From NCBI GenBank assembly GCA_045638145.1, contig JAZUAU010000027.1, positions 124,001 to 188,000 of the forward strand: 64,000 nucleotides of DNA, written 5' to 3'. Of this stretch, positions 14,947-22,982 are shown in pieces (the first letter of the stretch is position 1; each line of letters starts with the position of its first letter). A model generated the notes under the pieces. It saw nothing but the letters and a program-made list of their open reading frames with translations. It was not told the origin of the DNA and ran no database searches. The translations under genes and the position numbers were made by a program. The DNA comes from SFWF01 sp045638145 (GTDB lineage: Bacteria; Bacillota; Clostridia; Oscillospirales; Acutalibacteraceae).

Positions 14947-15453
14947 TTATATAAATAACGGCACAATGAAAACACCTACTATGCCAAACACTATTCCTAC
15001 CCCGGCGCCGACAGCAACATCCTTTATAAAATGGACACCGAGGACAACTCGGAGGATTGCCATTACAAGTGTGAAGAAAAGAAAGAGAATGCCAAGAGGG
15101 ATGCTGATTCCAAGCAGGCTCATCGCAATTACCGATATTGAGGTGAGGTGGCGCGAGGGATAGGACTTACCCTTCGTGTCCTTGTTTATTGCAGGAAGGG
15201 TCTCAAAAACCTCGTATGGTCTTCTGCGGTCGGCAACGTTTCTAATAAGGGTGCATACATAAAGCGCCGCAACACAGGTTACCGCCGATAGAAGCGTGTA
15301 GCCCGGGTCTGCATATACAGTATATATAAGGAGAATAAAATAAGCAACAACGGTCAGAATTTCGAGAACCCTTTCTATCGCAACAAGTGTTTTGCGAAGC
15401 TTTTTGTGCCACAGCAAATATTCCATCAATTTTACATAGCTTTCTTTGGTCAT
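14947..15453 (-). CDS. PAP2 family membrane phosphatase
   Basis: 168 residues with about five membrane segments. The three phosphatase motifs are visible: VADRRRPYE (KxxxxxxRP type), YPSRHLTS (PSGH type, with Arg in place of Gly) and RVVLGVHFIKDV (SRxxxxxHxxxD type, with Arg, His and Asp kept). It likely dephosphorylates a lipid phosphate such as undecaprenyl pyrophosphate or phosphatidate at the outer face of the membrane. I chose the ATG at 15453 since AAAGGA lies 8 bases upstream; an earlier ATG is too close to that site. A monocistronic unit with its own terminator. Confidence 0.85.
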   Translation of the reverse strand: MTKESYVKLMEYLLWHKKLRKTLVAIERVLEILTVVAYFILLIYTVYADPGYTLLSAVTCVAALYVCTLIRNVADRRRPYEVFETLPAINKDTKGKSYPSRHLTSISVIAMSLLGISIPLGILFLFFTLVMAILRVVLGVHFIKDVAVGAGVGIVFGIVGVFIVPLFI

Positions 15454-15528
15454 AATATACATCCTTTTTATTAATGAATAACGAATAGTCCGTTTCTGCC
15501 GTTTCTTTTAACGCTATTTGCATTTTTC

Positions 15529-16014
15529 CTACAGCGTAGCGTTGTAGAAATAGACTACAAACCTTTCGTCGGGGATGAGAATTTTTTGAGGCAGTCCTGT
15601 TTCACTTATATATAAGGTATAGGAATCGGCGTCTTTTCCGCCCGAAATCTTAAACTCGCCGCCCCTCTCTTTAGCCTCTTCTGCACTTGCAGCTGCGCAC
15701 AGCTTTTCATAAAACTGTGCGACAGCAGAGGAAAACGGCATATTGCCATCATTGGGGGTAAAAGTAAGCCCGAGATATTCGGCGGTTATTCCTTCCGCCG
15801 AAACGGTGACAGTATATCCCGCAATAATTTCCGGCTCGTTTATCTTAAAAGTAAGGACTTTATCCTCACTAAAATAACATTCTCCCTTGTAATTTTCATT
15901 GTAATATGTCACATCGGCGGTAAAGCTGATTCCGCAAAGTTGCGGCTCTGCAGTCTTCTTGCTGCAAGCGGTGAGCATGAGTAAAACAAGTACAAGGGAG
16001 ATGATTTTTTTCAT
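15529..16014 (-). CDS. Putative lipoprotein of unknown function
   Basis: 161 residues. A lysine-bearing signal peptide ends in the lipobox LTAC (Cys 17), so the protein should be lipid-anchored outside the membrane. The mature part is beta-rich with alternating hydrophobic residues (ISFTADVTYYNENYKGECYF, VYFYNATL) and resembles small clostridial lipoproteins with an outer-membrane-lipoprotein-carrier-like (LolA/LppX) pattern, but I would not assign it. The start has AGAAGG 6 bases upstream. It follows the nnrE/nnrD gene on the same strand and may share its transcript. Confidence 0.7.
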   Translation of the reverse strand: MKKIISLVLVLLMLTACSKKTAEPQLCGISFTADVTYYNENYKGECYFSEDKVLTFKINEPEIIAGYTVTVSAEGITAEYLGLTFTPNDGNMPFSSAVAQFYEKLCAAASAEEAKERGGEFKISGGKDADSYTLYISETGLPQKILIPDERFVVYFYNATL

Positions 16015-16034
16015 ATGTAACCTTCTCTGTTAAA

Positions 16035-17540
16035 TTATTTGAACAGATTGGGCAATTCTTCGATTATATCGCGGGGCAGCATTGAGGTTTCCCCCAGCCT
16101 TTCGCGGGCTTTGTCTGCCGCCGCACCGTGAAGCCATACAGCTGAGGTTGCCGCAGCCTCTGTAGGTATTCCCTGTGCGAGCAGAGACACAAGGATTCCC
16201 GTTAGGGTGTCGCCGCTTCCGCCGGTTGCAAGCCCCGTATTTCCTGTGAGGTTGACAAATATTCTTCCGTCAGGGGTAGCAACTATTGTGTTTGCCCCCT
16301 TTAATATAATGTAGACACCTTTTAGGGTGGCAAAACGGCGGGCAATTCCTATCCTATCCTTTTCCACCTCTTCCACGGTAATTCCGCAAAGGCGTGCCAT
16401 TTCTCCCGGATGTGGTGTAAGGATAAGGTCTGCTTTCATCTGTTCAATAAATTCTATGTCAAAGGCTATCGTGTTTATTCCGTCGGCATCAAGAACGCTG
16501 GGGACAGATGCACAGAGTAAAAGCTCGCGCACGATTTTGCTTGTATCTACCGAAACGCCGAGTCCCGAGCCTATGGCAAGAGCAGAGGCTTTTTTCAGTT
16601 CTTCCTTTAAAGTTGGCAGCGACTCTGCGCTATATTTTCCATCACGGCTTTCGCAGGGGATTAAAACCGCTTCTGGCACAGAAATGGCGAGGACAGTATA
16701 GTTTTCAGATGTTACGGCGGTTTTCATTATTCCAACACCGCTCCTGAGCGCCGCATTTGAAAGGAGCACCGAGGCGCCCGACATTCCATAAGAGCCCGCA
16801 ATCGAAAGGGCTGTGCCAAAGGTTCCCTTATGGTCGTTTTTAGAGCGTTTTCTCTTAACCGCACCAATAATTGTTTCGGCAACAGTGGGCAGAGAGTTCA
16901 TAATATTGGCAGAAATTCCGATAGAAAGGGCGGTAACCTTGCCGCAAAATCTGTTTGCCGGGGGTAAAATATGGCATGGCTTCATCGCCTCAAAGGTTGC
17001 TGTGAAATCGGCATTAAAGCAGACCGCCGATACCTCTCCCGTATCTGAAAACGCACCGCTTGGAATATCAACCGCAAATCGCTTTGCAGAGGTAGCATTG
17101 GCTGCTTTTACCGCTTCAGCTGCAAAACCCGTCAATTCTCGGGAAAGCCCGGTACCAAAAAGGGCATCGACAATTATTTCTGCCGAGGAAATCATGCGAA
17201 GTGCAGTGGAGGATAGTTTTTCTGCATCGTAAACGGTTACGCCCTCTGGGAGAAGTGACAGCATTTTTTCGGCTTCAAGCGTGACGGGCGCACCGCACGC
17301 CAGCACAACAAACGGCTTTGCGCCCACTTCAAAAAGCTTTCTTGCGATGACAAAACCGTCTCCTCCGTTATTGCCCGAGCCGCAAAGAATCGCGACCGTG
17401 TGCCCTATGGGGGAAACGGTGTCCTTTATAAGGTTTGCCGTGGCGGTGCCCGCATTCTCCATCAATCTGAAATAGGAGATTCCTTCCTGCACCGACATAG
17501 ACTCGGCTTTTTTCATTGTTTTCGCAGTTATTATTTTCAT
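16035..17540 (-). CDS. nnr: Bifunctional NAD(P)HX epimerase/dehydratase
   Basis: 501 residues fusing two metabolite-repair activities. The N-terminal half is the YjeF_N epimerase (NnrE): CGSGNNGGDGFVIARKL binds the substrate and VDALFGTGLSREL is conserved. The C-terminal half is the ADP-dependent (S)-NADHX dehydratase (NnrD), a ribokinase-like fold with AIGSGLGVS, LTPHPGEMARL and NTGLATGGSGDTLTGIL. Together they restore hydrated NADH and NADPH. Its start codon overlaps the stop of the DUF6106-like gene (TAATG), so the two are translationally coupled. Confidence 0.93.
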   Translation of the reverse strand: MKIITAKTMKKAESMSVQEGISYFRLMENAGTATANLIKDTVSPIGHTVAILCGSGNNGGDGFVIARKLFEVGAKPFVVLACGAPVTLEAEKMLSLLPEGVTVYDAEKLSSTALRMISSAEIIVDALFGTGLSRELTGFAAEAVKAANATSAKRFAVDIPSGAFSDTGEVSAVCFNADFTATFEAMKPCHILPPANRFCGKVTALSIGISANIMNSLPTVAETIIGAVKRKRSKNDHKGTFGTALSIAGSYGMSGASVLLSNAALRSGVGIMKTAVTSENYTVLAISVPEAVLIPCESRDGKYSAESLPTLKEELKKASALAIGSGLGVSVDTSKIVRELLLCASVPSVLDADGINTIAFDIEFIEQMKADLILTPHPGEMARLCGITVEEVEKDRIGIARRFATLKGVYIILKGANTIVATPDGRIFVNLTGNTGLATGGSGDTLTGILVSLLAQGIPTEAAATSAVWLHGAAADKARERLGETSMLPRDIIEELPNLFK

Positions 17541-18070
17541 TATTTCGCAGTCCTCGGCACAGCCTTTTCAACAACGCCCTTTATTCTTTCATCGGGCGCA
17601 AAAACTACCATTACGGTTCCCTCCGTCTTAGTGGGCGCAACGAAATAAATGGCATTTTCATCTTCTGGGTCGCAAAGAATATAGGTCTTTTTAACCGAGG
17701 TGGACCGACGGACGGCGGAGGTATATTTGCCCCAATGCTCAATATTCTGGCACTTGATTGATACGACACGCTTTCTTGATGATTTTGCGATAATTTTATC
17801 AATATCAAGGTCGCCGTTTGTAAAGATATATTCGTACTCTATACTGGTGAGTGAAATTAGCTTAAATGCGCCCCAGCAAGCACCGGCGGCAAGAAGAATA
17901 GAAAAAGGCGGGTAAACAAACATTAATGCCGCAACAATTATAGCCAACGCAAGAACAAGGATGCCGACAATAGCAGCCGTCTCTTTGGGGGTCTTTTTAA
18001 CCTTTACTATCTGCTCGAAAAAGGTGTCGCCATAGGTGCGGGAAAGAGTTTCGTCTGTAAATTTATTCAT
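17540..18070 (-). CDS. DUF6106-like membrane protein
   Basis: 176 residues with two adjacent membrane segments (about residues 33-55 and 57-75) between a cytosolic N-terminus and a soluble C-terminal domain. The C-terminal part (EYEYIFTNGDLDIDKIIAKSSRK in outline, then YILCDPEDENAIYFVAP) resembles DUF6106, a PH-like clostridial family; the role is unknown. The start follows AAGGAG. It is the first gene of a pair with nnr, an arrangement that may only reflect coupling. Confidence 0.65.
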   Translation of the reverse strand: MNKFTDETLSRTYGDTFFEQIVKVKKTPKETAAIVGILVLALAIIVAALMFVYPPFSILLAAGACWGAFKLISLTSIEYEYIFTNGDLDIDKIIAKSSRKRVVSIKCQNIEHWGKYTSAVRRSTSVKKTYILCDPEDENAIYFVAPTKTEGTVMVVFAPDERIKGVVEKAVPRTAK

Positions 18071-18098
18071 AAAAATTACTCCTTATTATATATAGGTG

Positions 18099-18671
18099 TT
18101 ATATACTGTCTTCCTGCTCGTTTTCAAGGCAGTTCACAGAATTTTTACTTTTTGTTAGGAAGCAGACCGAAATAAAGAAAATTGCCTCAAAGGGAACGGC
18201 GAGGACAGATAAAACCTCCGTAAAGCCAATACCGTTAAAAGCGCCGCTCTGTGCTACGATAACGGTTGTTATAACGAAAGGCACCAGCATTCCGACTCCC
18301 GTGAGGAGTGCGCCTATTTTAAAGAGGGTTAAATGTTCAAAGCTGTAGATCGCGCCGACAAGCATAAGGACTGAGCCTGCACTTACAAGACAGCTTCCGG
18401 CAAAGTCGCTGACGACAAGCAGATTCAGTGTGCCGGAGATTTCTGCCATAGACACGCAAAACGTAACAAGGCAGCGGACCGCATAAAGACCAAAGAAACC
18501 CCGACGGCACAACTCGCTAATGCCGTGCTCATCATCTGCACTGGCAGAAAACATCACAGCAATAAATCCCGTCGTTGAGTTATCTACAAAAAAAGAAAGC
18601 GCCATCGTTATAAAAGCGAGAATCCACGTGATTATATAGTTTCTTTTGGATGAAAAGAGGCTTGTGTTCAT
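18099..18671 (-). CDS. Hypothetical six-helix membrane protein
   Basis: 190 residues, mostly hydrophobic, with about six membrane segments and a charged C-terminal tail (CLENEQEDSI). No family is recognised. The start has AGGAGGAGAAA immediately upstream. A terminator separates it from the upstream YD-repeat lipoprotein, so it should have its own promoter. It ends 29 bases before the DUF6106-like gene on the same strand and may be co-transcribed with it. Confidence 0.6.
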   Translation of the reverse strand: MNTSLFSSKRNYIITWILAFITMALSFFVDNSTTGFIAVMFSASADDEHGISELCRRGFFGLYAVRCLVTFCVSMAEISGTLNLLVVSDFAGSCLVSAGSVLMLVGAIYSFEHLTLFKIGALLTGVGMLVPFVITTVIVAQSGAFNGIGFTEVLSVLAVPFEAIFFISVCFLTKSKNSVNCLENEQEDSI

Positions 18672-18682
18672 TTTCTCCTCCT

Positions 18683-18723
18683 AAAAAAGAGATATGCTCT
18701 TTATATAATAGCACATCTTTTTT
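18683..18723 (-). terminator. Terminator after YD-repeat lipoprotein gene
   Basis: An imperfect long stem (AAAAAAGATGTGCT on the minus strand pairing with AGCATATCTCTTTTTT) ends in a T-run that lies directly against the AGGAGGAG of the next gene. Confidence 0.65.
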
Positions 18724-18740
18724 GGTTTTTCAATAAAGTT

Positions 18741-19943
18741 CTATTCTACCCTTTTCGCTCCGAAGTAAAGCTCCTTCTGAAGGGCATTACGAATATTTGC
18801 ATCGGGAATGTAATATGCCTTGTAGTCGGTAAAGGTGTATTTTATCTTGCGGTCGTTTTGGGTCAGGGCAGCCTCACTCATCCTGCCCGTTTCATCATAA
18901 CAAAACTCGACCTTTTTCTTTGAGTAATTTACCGACCATTCGGCTGAAATCAGCCTGCCGTCAGCATCATATTCGAGGCTTCCGTAGCCCTCTGTCGGCC
19001 CCTCATAGTAAGTAAGGTTGCCGTTTTGGTCATACTGTCTTTTACTTCCGTTGCCAAGGGTCTCGGTACGGCTTTCCGCTCCGTTTTCATCGGTTTCGTA
19101 AACTACCGTTTTACTCTCGGCTGAGTTACTCTTGTTCTGAGTGGACAGAAGTCTGCCCTTTTCAGCATATTCATAGCTTATATCAAGCTTACCGTTTTTA
19201 TTTACGGCAGAAAGCAGTCCGTTTTCATAAAAATACTCATAATGATAGGCGTGATAATTATCCTGCACCTGTTTTTCGCGGAGCAGTCCGCCCTCGTAGA
19301 TATAAAGCACCGATTGGTTATCCGAAAATATGCTAATAGGTCTTTGCTCCTCATCGTATTCGGTAACGTCCTGCCAAGTTAGGGGACGGTTGGTTCCTTG
19401 TGAGCTTCTTTTTAGGGTTGTTTTTAAAAGCTTTCCGTCCTCACTATACTCATAATCGATTGTAAGAGCGCTGTATAAGGAGTTTATTTGTGCACAAAAT
19501 CTTGAAATTCTGCCCTTTTCATAATATATCAAAAAGTCCTGAATTTCCTCTTCTTCAAAATAGGGCGATAAATTAAACAAAACCGAATCCAGAACTCCCG
19601 AAGAGGCGTCATTCTGCAGATAGTTTTCTCTTACCTCAAAAAGCTCGTTATCAAGCTCTTCCTCGGGCAAATCTATTGTTATGTCGGGGAATTCAACATA
19701 ACATTCAAGCAGCTTTTCGGCTTCTTTATCGTTTTCAAGGGTTAAAAGAAGTGCGTACGCTTCATCAAATCGACATTCTTCTATAAGGGCAAGGGCCTCT
19801 GCTACCGTTTTCTGCTCGGTTGCAACGACATCGGAGTTTCTTGATACCTCACTCGCGCTATCGGCCTTTTTGCCGCAACCGACGGCGAAAATCAAAGAAA
19901 TTGCCAAAGAAACTGCGATAAGACCTCTTATCGGCTTCATCAT
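18741..19943 (-). CDS. Lipoprotein with YD-type repeats
   Basis: 400 residues. A signal peptide ends in a lipobox (IFAVGC). After a low-complexity linker there is an all-helical region (~40-160), and then a run of imperfect YD-like repeats: YEYSEDGKLLKTT, TEYDEEQRPISIF, YEYAEKGRLLSTQ, RQYDQNGNLTYYE, LEYDADGRLISAE, FCYDETGRMSEAA. Such repeats form a beta-strand spiral in RHS and wall-associated proteins; here no toxin tip follows. The start at 19943 has AGGGGGGAT before it; a longer frame upstream lacks a ribosome site. It probably binds something at the cell surface; no specific function can be given. Confidence 0.75.
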   Translation of the reverse strand: MMKPIRGLIAVSLAISLIFAVGCGKKADSASEVSRNSDVVATEQKTVAEALALIEECRFDEAYALLLTLENDKEAEKLLECYVEFPDITIDLPEEELDNELFEVRENYLQNDASSGVLDSVLFNLSPYFEEEEIQDFLIYYEKGRISRFCAQINSLYSALTIDYEYSEDGKLLKTTLKRSSQGTNRPLTWQDVTEYDEEQRPISIFSDNQSVLYIYEGGLLREKQVQDNYHAYHYEYFYENGLLSAVNKNGKLDISYEYAEKGRLLSTQNKSNSAESKTVVYETDENGAESRTETLGNGSKRQYDQNGNLTYYEGPTEGYGSLEYDADGRLISAEWSVNYSKKKVEFCYDETGRMSEAALTQNDRKIKYTFTDYKAYYIPDANIRNALQKELYFGAKRVE

Positions 19944-19960
19944 ATCCCCCCTGAAATAAA

Positions 19961-19987
19961 AATGTGCTATCATTATGATAGCACATT
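19961..19987 (-). terminator. Terminator after PepSY lipoprotein gene
   Basis: Arms AATGTGCTATCAT (19961-19973) and ATGATAGCACATT (19975-19987) form a perfect 13-base stem; T-rich sequence follows on the minus strand. Confidence 0.75.
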
Positions 19988-20011
19988 TTGGGTAATTTTT
20001 CAAGAAATCGC

Positions 20012-20602
20012 TTAGTCAAGCTCTTTTTCGCGTTCAATTATCTTGCCCGAAGCGGCGTCGATATCGTATTTAAAATCATAGATGCCCGCCTCAAAGTCTA
20101 CCTCATAGAATTTAATGCCCTGCTCGACCTCAAGCTCTACCGAGAGGTCGCGGATATCGGTACGCGCATAGCCCGCGTCTGCAAGGGCTATTGCTACTGC
20201 TTCTTCACGGGATAGCTCGGCTGCCGCACTAGATGTGCTGTCTACAGCTTTCGATGGTTTTTCAAAAACAACCTCCCCCGATATTGCGTTAATCTCGTAT
20301 TCATATTCCCGTCCATCCGACTCGAAATCAATTTCCCAGCACTTCACACCCTTTTCAATATCAAGCTCGGCATCAAGGTCGTAAATCTCTTCACGGGAAA
20401 TCCCCGCCTTTTCGAGAGCAAGCTCAATCGCGCGGTCGCGGGAAATCAAATTTTCCTCAGGCAGAGACGACTTTTCGCCATCCTTTGCAGCGATATTGTT
20501 TTCTATCGGGGGATTCTCTTTGGCAGAGCCGCTCGCTGCCCCACAGGCAGAAAGCGCTAATATAATAACAAGCGATAATATACTGGCTATAAATTTTTTC
20601 AT
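20012..20602 (-). CDS. PepSY-domain lipoprotein
   Basis: 196 residues. The signal peptide ends at the lipobox LSAC (Cys 20), then a polar linker, then two PepSY domains in tandem. The first begins ISRDRAIELALEKAGIS and ends EYEINAISGEVV; the second begins LSREEAVAIALADAGYA and ends KYDIDAASGKII. The two are clear internal duplicates. PepSY domains often inhibit extracellular peptidases; targets here are unknown. AGGAGG precedes the start, and terminators lie on both sides, making it a single-gene unit. Confidence 0.85.
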   Translation of the reverse strand: MKKFIASILSLVIILALSACGAASGSAKENPPIENNIAAKDGEKSSLPEENLISRDRAIELALEKAGISREEIYDLDAELDIEKGVKCWEIDFESDGREYEYEINAISGEVVFEKPSKAVDSTSSAAAELSREEAVAIALADAGYARTDIRDLSVELEVEQGIKFYEVDFEAGIYDFKYDIDAASGKIIEREKELD

Positions 20603-20638
20603 AGTGTTTTCCTCCTGTATTTATTATTGGAAAAAGCG

Positions 20639-20669
20639 CGAGGAGATATGCTCATCGCATATCTCCTCG
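20639..20669 (-). terminator. Terminator after flavin reductase gene
   Basis: CGAGGAGATATGC (20639-20651) and GCATATCTCCTCG (20657-20669) form a perfect 13-base stem; on the minus strand it is followed by CGCTTTTTCC. Confidence 0.8.
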
Positions 20670-20681
20670 GATAAATTTTTA

Positions 20682-21209
20682 TTATTTTTTCGGTTTTATA
20701 TCGGAATGATAGTAAGCATAGGTGCAGGACGGCTCTGCCGACAGAGTCTTCGACTCGGTAACCTCTCCTACAAAAAGCTCGTGGCTTCCGAGGTCGGCCG
20801 AATGCTCGACCTTAACCGAGAAATATGCATTTGTATATTTCGGTATATATTTTATTCCGTTTACAGTACGGGTGTCACAGTCGCAACCGGCGAATTTATC
20901 TATATCTCTGCCGCTTTGCATTCCAAAGTGGCGGATAACCTCAAAAGGCACCTCTTTTGTGAGTACAGAAAGGTTAAACTCCCCGGTTTTTGCTATTATT
21001 TCGCGTGTAAGATTCCCCTTCTGGCAGGAAATTGCGATTTTTGTCGGCTCGGCAGCTACCTGAAAAGCGGTGTTTACTATACAGCCGCTATCCCGGTCTC
21101 CGTCCTTTGCGGTCAGAACGAATAGTCCGTAAGACAGCTTAAATAGGGCGGTAGGGTCGGTTTTGGGTTTATCTTGTTTAGCGAAAGTAACGCTCGAGCA
21201 AACCTTCAA
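20682..21209 (-). CDS. Flavin reductase-like FMN-binding protein (start uncertain)
   Basis: The family-like part begins near 21161 (DPTALFKLSYGLFVLTAKDG) and runs through NTAFQVAAEPTKIAISCQ and LSVLTKEVPFEVIRHFG, a flavin reductase/FMN-binding split-barrel domain of the type seen in high-molecular-weight rubredoxins and nitric-oxide or oxygen detoxification. No ATG, GTG or TTG occurs between the rubrerythrin stop (21178) and this block. The nearest in-frame candidate is TTG at 21207-21209, inside the rubrerythrin gene after AAAGG at short spacing; I give it only as a placeholder. It likely pairs with reverse rubrerythrin as an electron donor or oxygen-stress partner. Confidence 0.7.
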   Translation of the reverse strand: MKVCSSVTFAKQDKPKTDPTALFKLSYGLFVLTAKDGDRDSGCIVNTAFQVAAEPTKIAISCQKGNLTREIIAKTGEFNLSVLTKEVPFEVIRHFGMQSGRDIDKFAGCDCDTRTVNGIKYIPKYTNAYFSVKVEHSADLGSHELFVGEVTESKTLSAEPSCTYAYYHSDIKPKK

Positions 21210-21720
21210 AAGCCTTTCCGTGGCGAGCTTCGTCGCGTGCCATTTCGTGTACGGTATCGTGGATAGCGTCAAGATTTAACTCTTTTGCAAGCTTTGCAAG
21301 CTCAAATTTGCCCATGGTTGCGCCGTTTTCAGCGTCAACTCTCATCTCAAGGTTCTTCTTGGTAGAATCGGTTACAACCTCGCCGAGAAGTTCTGCAAAC
21401 TTTGCAGCGTGCTCTGCCTCTTCATAAGCTGCCTTTTCCCAGTAAAGACCGATTTCGGGATAACCCTCGCGGTGTGCTACTCTTGCCATTGCAAGATACA
21501 TACCAACCTCACAGCACTCGCCGTTAAAGTTCTCGCGAAGACCTGCGATGATTCTCTCGTCAACGCCCTTTGCAACGCCTACTACGTGCTCGGCAGCCCA
21601 TGTCTTTTCAGCAGCCTGCTCCTTAAACTTTTCAGCCTTTGCCTTGCAGATGGGGCACTCGTCGGGTGCAGAGTCGCCTTCGTGAACGTAACCACAGATA
21701 GTACAAACAAACTTTTTCAT
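21178..21720 (-). CDS. Reverse rubrerythrin
   Basis: 180 residues. The rubredoxin-like FeS4 site is at the N-terminus (CTICGYVHEGDSAPDECPIC), followed by a ferritin-like diiron domain with the expected Glu and His ligands (EVGMYLAMARVAHREGYPE, EKAAYEEAEHAAKFAE, HEMARDEARHGKAF). The order is the opposite of classical rubrerythrin, hence reverse rubrerythrin, an NADH-linked peroxidase and oxidase of anaerobic Clostridia. GGAGGAAA precedes the start. It lies just downstream of the PerR-like gene on the same strand and is a typical member of such regulons. Confidence 0.92.
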   Translation of the reverse strand: MKKFVCTICGYVHEGDSAPDECPICKAKAEKFKEQAAEKTWAAEHVVGVAKGVDERIIAGLRENFNGECCEVGMYLAMARVAHREGYPEIGLYWEKAAYEEAEHAAKFAELLGEVVTDSTKKNLEMRVDAENGATMGKFELAKLAKELNLDAIHDTVHEMARDEARHGKAFEGLLERYFR

Positions 21721-21756
21721 AAATAATTTCCTCCAAATGTTTTAATTTTTAATTTT

Positions 21757-22140
21757 TTAATCCTCTTTATAAGAACATTTACCGCATTTTCCGGTGATGT
21801 TGAAGTCTGCGTATCTGGCTTTTATATTATAGTCAGATTCGATAGGTCCGAGCAATTTCGATTGGTCGATCCAAATGTCGGTTATCTCGCCGCAGTGCTC
21901 ACAATAGAAATGACTGTGAACCGTTATATCGCCGTCGAAGTGGTCGCTTGCGTCACCAAAGGAAAGCTTCCTTATTCTTCCGTCCTCTGCCAGTCCCGAA
22001 AGATTTCGGTAAACCGTGCCGAGGCTGATATTGGGAATTTCCTGTCTCACCTGCTCGTAAATCCAAGCGGCGGTGGGGTGGCTCGTTGTTGAACAGAGCG
22101 CCTTTAAAACAGCTTCTCGTTGTCTTGAATAGTTCTTCAT
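21757..22140 (-). CDS. perR: PerR-like Fur-family peroxide regulator
   Basis: 127 residues. The winged-helix DNA-binding half (HPTAAWIYEQVRQEIPNISLGTVYRNL) is followed by the metal-binding dimerisation half. GDASDHFDGDITVHSHFYC carries the Asp and His residues that match the regulatory iron site of PerR, and CEHC plus CGKC form the structural zinc site. This pattern, with its neighbour reverse rubrerythrin, favours PerR over Fur or Zur. A 9-3-9 inverted repeat overlaps its transcription start, so it probably represses itself and the downstream genes until peroxide oxidises the iron site. Confidence 0.88.
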   Translation of the reverse strand: MKNYSRQREAVLKALCSTTSHPTAAWIYEQVRQEIPNISLGTVYRNLSGLAEDGRIRKLSFGDASDHFDGDITVHSHFYCEHCGEITDIWIDQSKLLGPIESDYNIKARYADFNITGKCGKCSYKED

Positions 22141-22158
22141 TTCTATGTCTCACCTCGA

Positions 22159-22209
22159 AATCAGTAATTGTTACTGATTTAATTATAGCAGTCATTCCTG
22201 ATTTGTCAA
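22159..22209 (-). promoter_or_regulatory. perR promoter with Fur/PerR-type box
   Basis: Minus-strand TTGACA (22209 to 22204), a 16-base spacer and TATAAT (22187 to 22182). Just downstream, at the predicted start, lies AATCAGTAA (22159-22167), TTG, TTACTGATT (22171-22179), a perfect 9-3-9 dyad of the size of Fur-family boxes. The location fits autorepression. Confidence 0.75.
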
Positions 22210-22240
22210 GTGTTTTTTTCAAAAAAGTTAATTTTTTATG

Positions 22241-22281
22241 TTTACAAACAAAAACGGATATTATATAATAGACTTTGTTAA
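22241..22281 (+). promoter_or_regulatory. rex promoter with a Rex half-site
   Basis: TTTACA (22241-22246), a 17-base spacer and TATAAT (22264-22269). TTGTTAA (22275-22281) just downstream equals one half of the Rex operator; the second half is not clear, so autoregulation is only possible. Confidence 0.6.
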
Positions 22282-22310
22282 AAATATGAATTAGTTTTGG
22301 GAGAAAAATT

Positions 22311-22940
22311 ATGGGAAAGTATATTTCTGCCTCGGTTATTAAACGCCTCCCCCGTTACTACCGCTTTCTTGGAAATCTTAAAAAACAAAACGTCTCGCGA
22401 ATCTCCTCGGGCGAGCTTGCAAAAAGAATGAACCTCACGGCAAGTCAGGTTCGTCAAGACTTTAACTGCTTCGGCGGCTTCGGTCAACAGGGCTATGGCT
22501 ATTCTATTGATAATCTTTACGAAGAAATCGGAAATATTCTTGGAATTTGCGAGCCTGTACGGGCAATTATGCTCGGTGTTGGAAATCTCGGCCGCGTTGT
22601 TGCAAACAATATGGACTTTTTGAAATTAGGCTTCGACCTTGTTGGTCTTTTTGATGTAAACCCCATTGTTATAGGCACAGAGGTTGCCGGAATGACGGTG
22701 CGCGATTGCAAAGTGTTAGAATCTTTTTGCAAAGAGCATAAGCCCAAGGCGGCATTTATCTGCGTGCCTACCTCTGCAGCAAAGGAGCTGACAAATCGAC
22801 TTGTTGACCTCGGTATCGAGGGCTTCTGGAACTTCTCGCATTTTGATATTGCGCTCGAGCATCCGGGCGTTGCGGTTGAAAACGTACACTTTACCGATAC
22901 TTTAATGCGTCTTTCCTACAAAATTAAAAAGGGTCAGTAA
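22311..22940 (+). CDS. rex: Redox-sensing transcriptional repressor Rex
   Basis: 209 residues, full length. The N-terminal winged helix (VIKRLPRYYRFLGNL, RISSGELAKRMNLTASQVRQDFNCFGGFGQQGYGY) is nearly signature-perfect for Rex. The Rossmann NAD(H) domain contains MLGVGNLGRVVANN and GLFDVNP. Rex senses the NADH/NAD ratio and represses fermentation and hydrogenase genes in Clostridia, so the NuoE, NfnAB and other redox operons here are plausible targets. It is divergent from perR, placing two redox regulators back to back. The start follows GGGAGAAAAATT. Confidence 0.95.
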   Translation: MGKYISASVIKRLPRYYRFLGNLKKQNVSRISSGELAKRMNLTASQVRQDFNCFGGFGQQGYGYSIDNLYEEIGNILGICEPVRAIMLGVGNLGRVVANNMDFLKLGFDLVGLFDVNPIVIGTEVAGMTVRDCKVLESFCKEHKPKAAFICVPTSAAKELTNRLVDLGIEGFWNFSHFDIALEHPGVAVENVHFTDTLMRLSYKIKKGQ

Positions 22941-22950
22941 TAAAATATGA

Positions 22951-22982
22951 ATCACCGTCAACACTAATGACGGTGATTTTTT
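22951..22982 (+). terminator. rex terminator overlapping the yetF ribosome site
   Basis: ATCACCGTCA (22951-22960), 7-base loop, TGACGGTGAT (22968-22977), then five T. The 3' arm contains GGTGA, the only ribosome-site-like sequence for the yetF ATG at 22983, so hairpin formation should hide it. Confidence 0.8.

Noticed and set aside
17540..18070. The DUF6106-like gene as an ABC or transporter subunit
   Set aside because: Only two membrane spans and no transport motif; it is better left as unknown.
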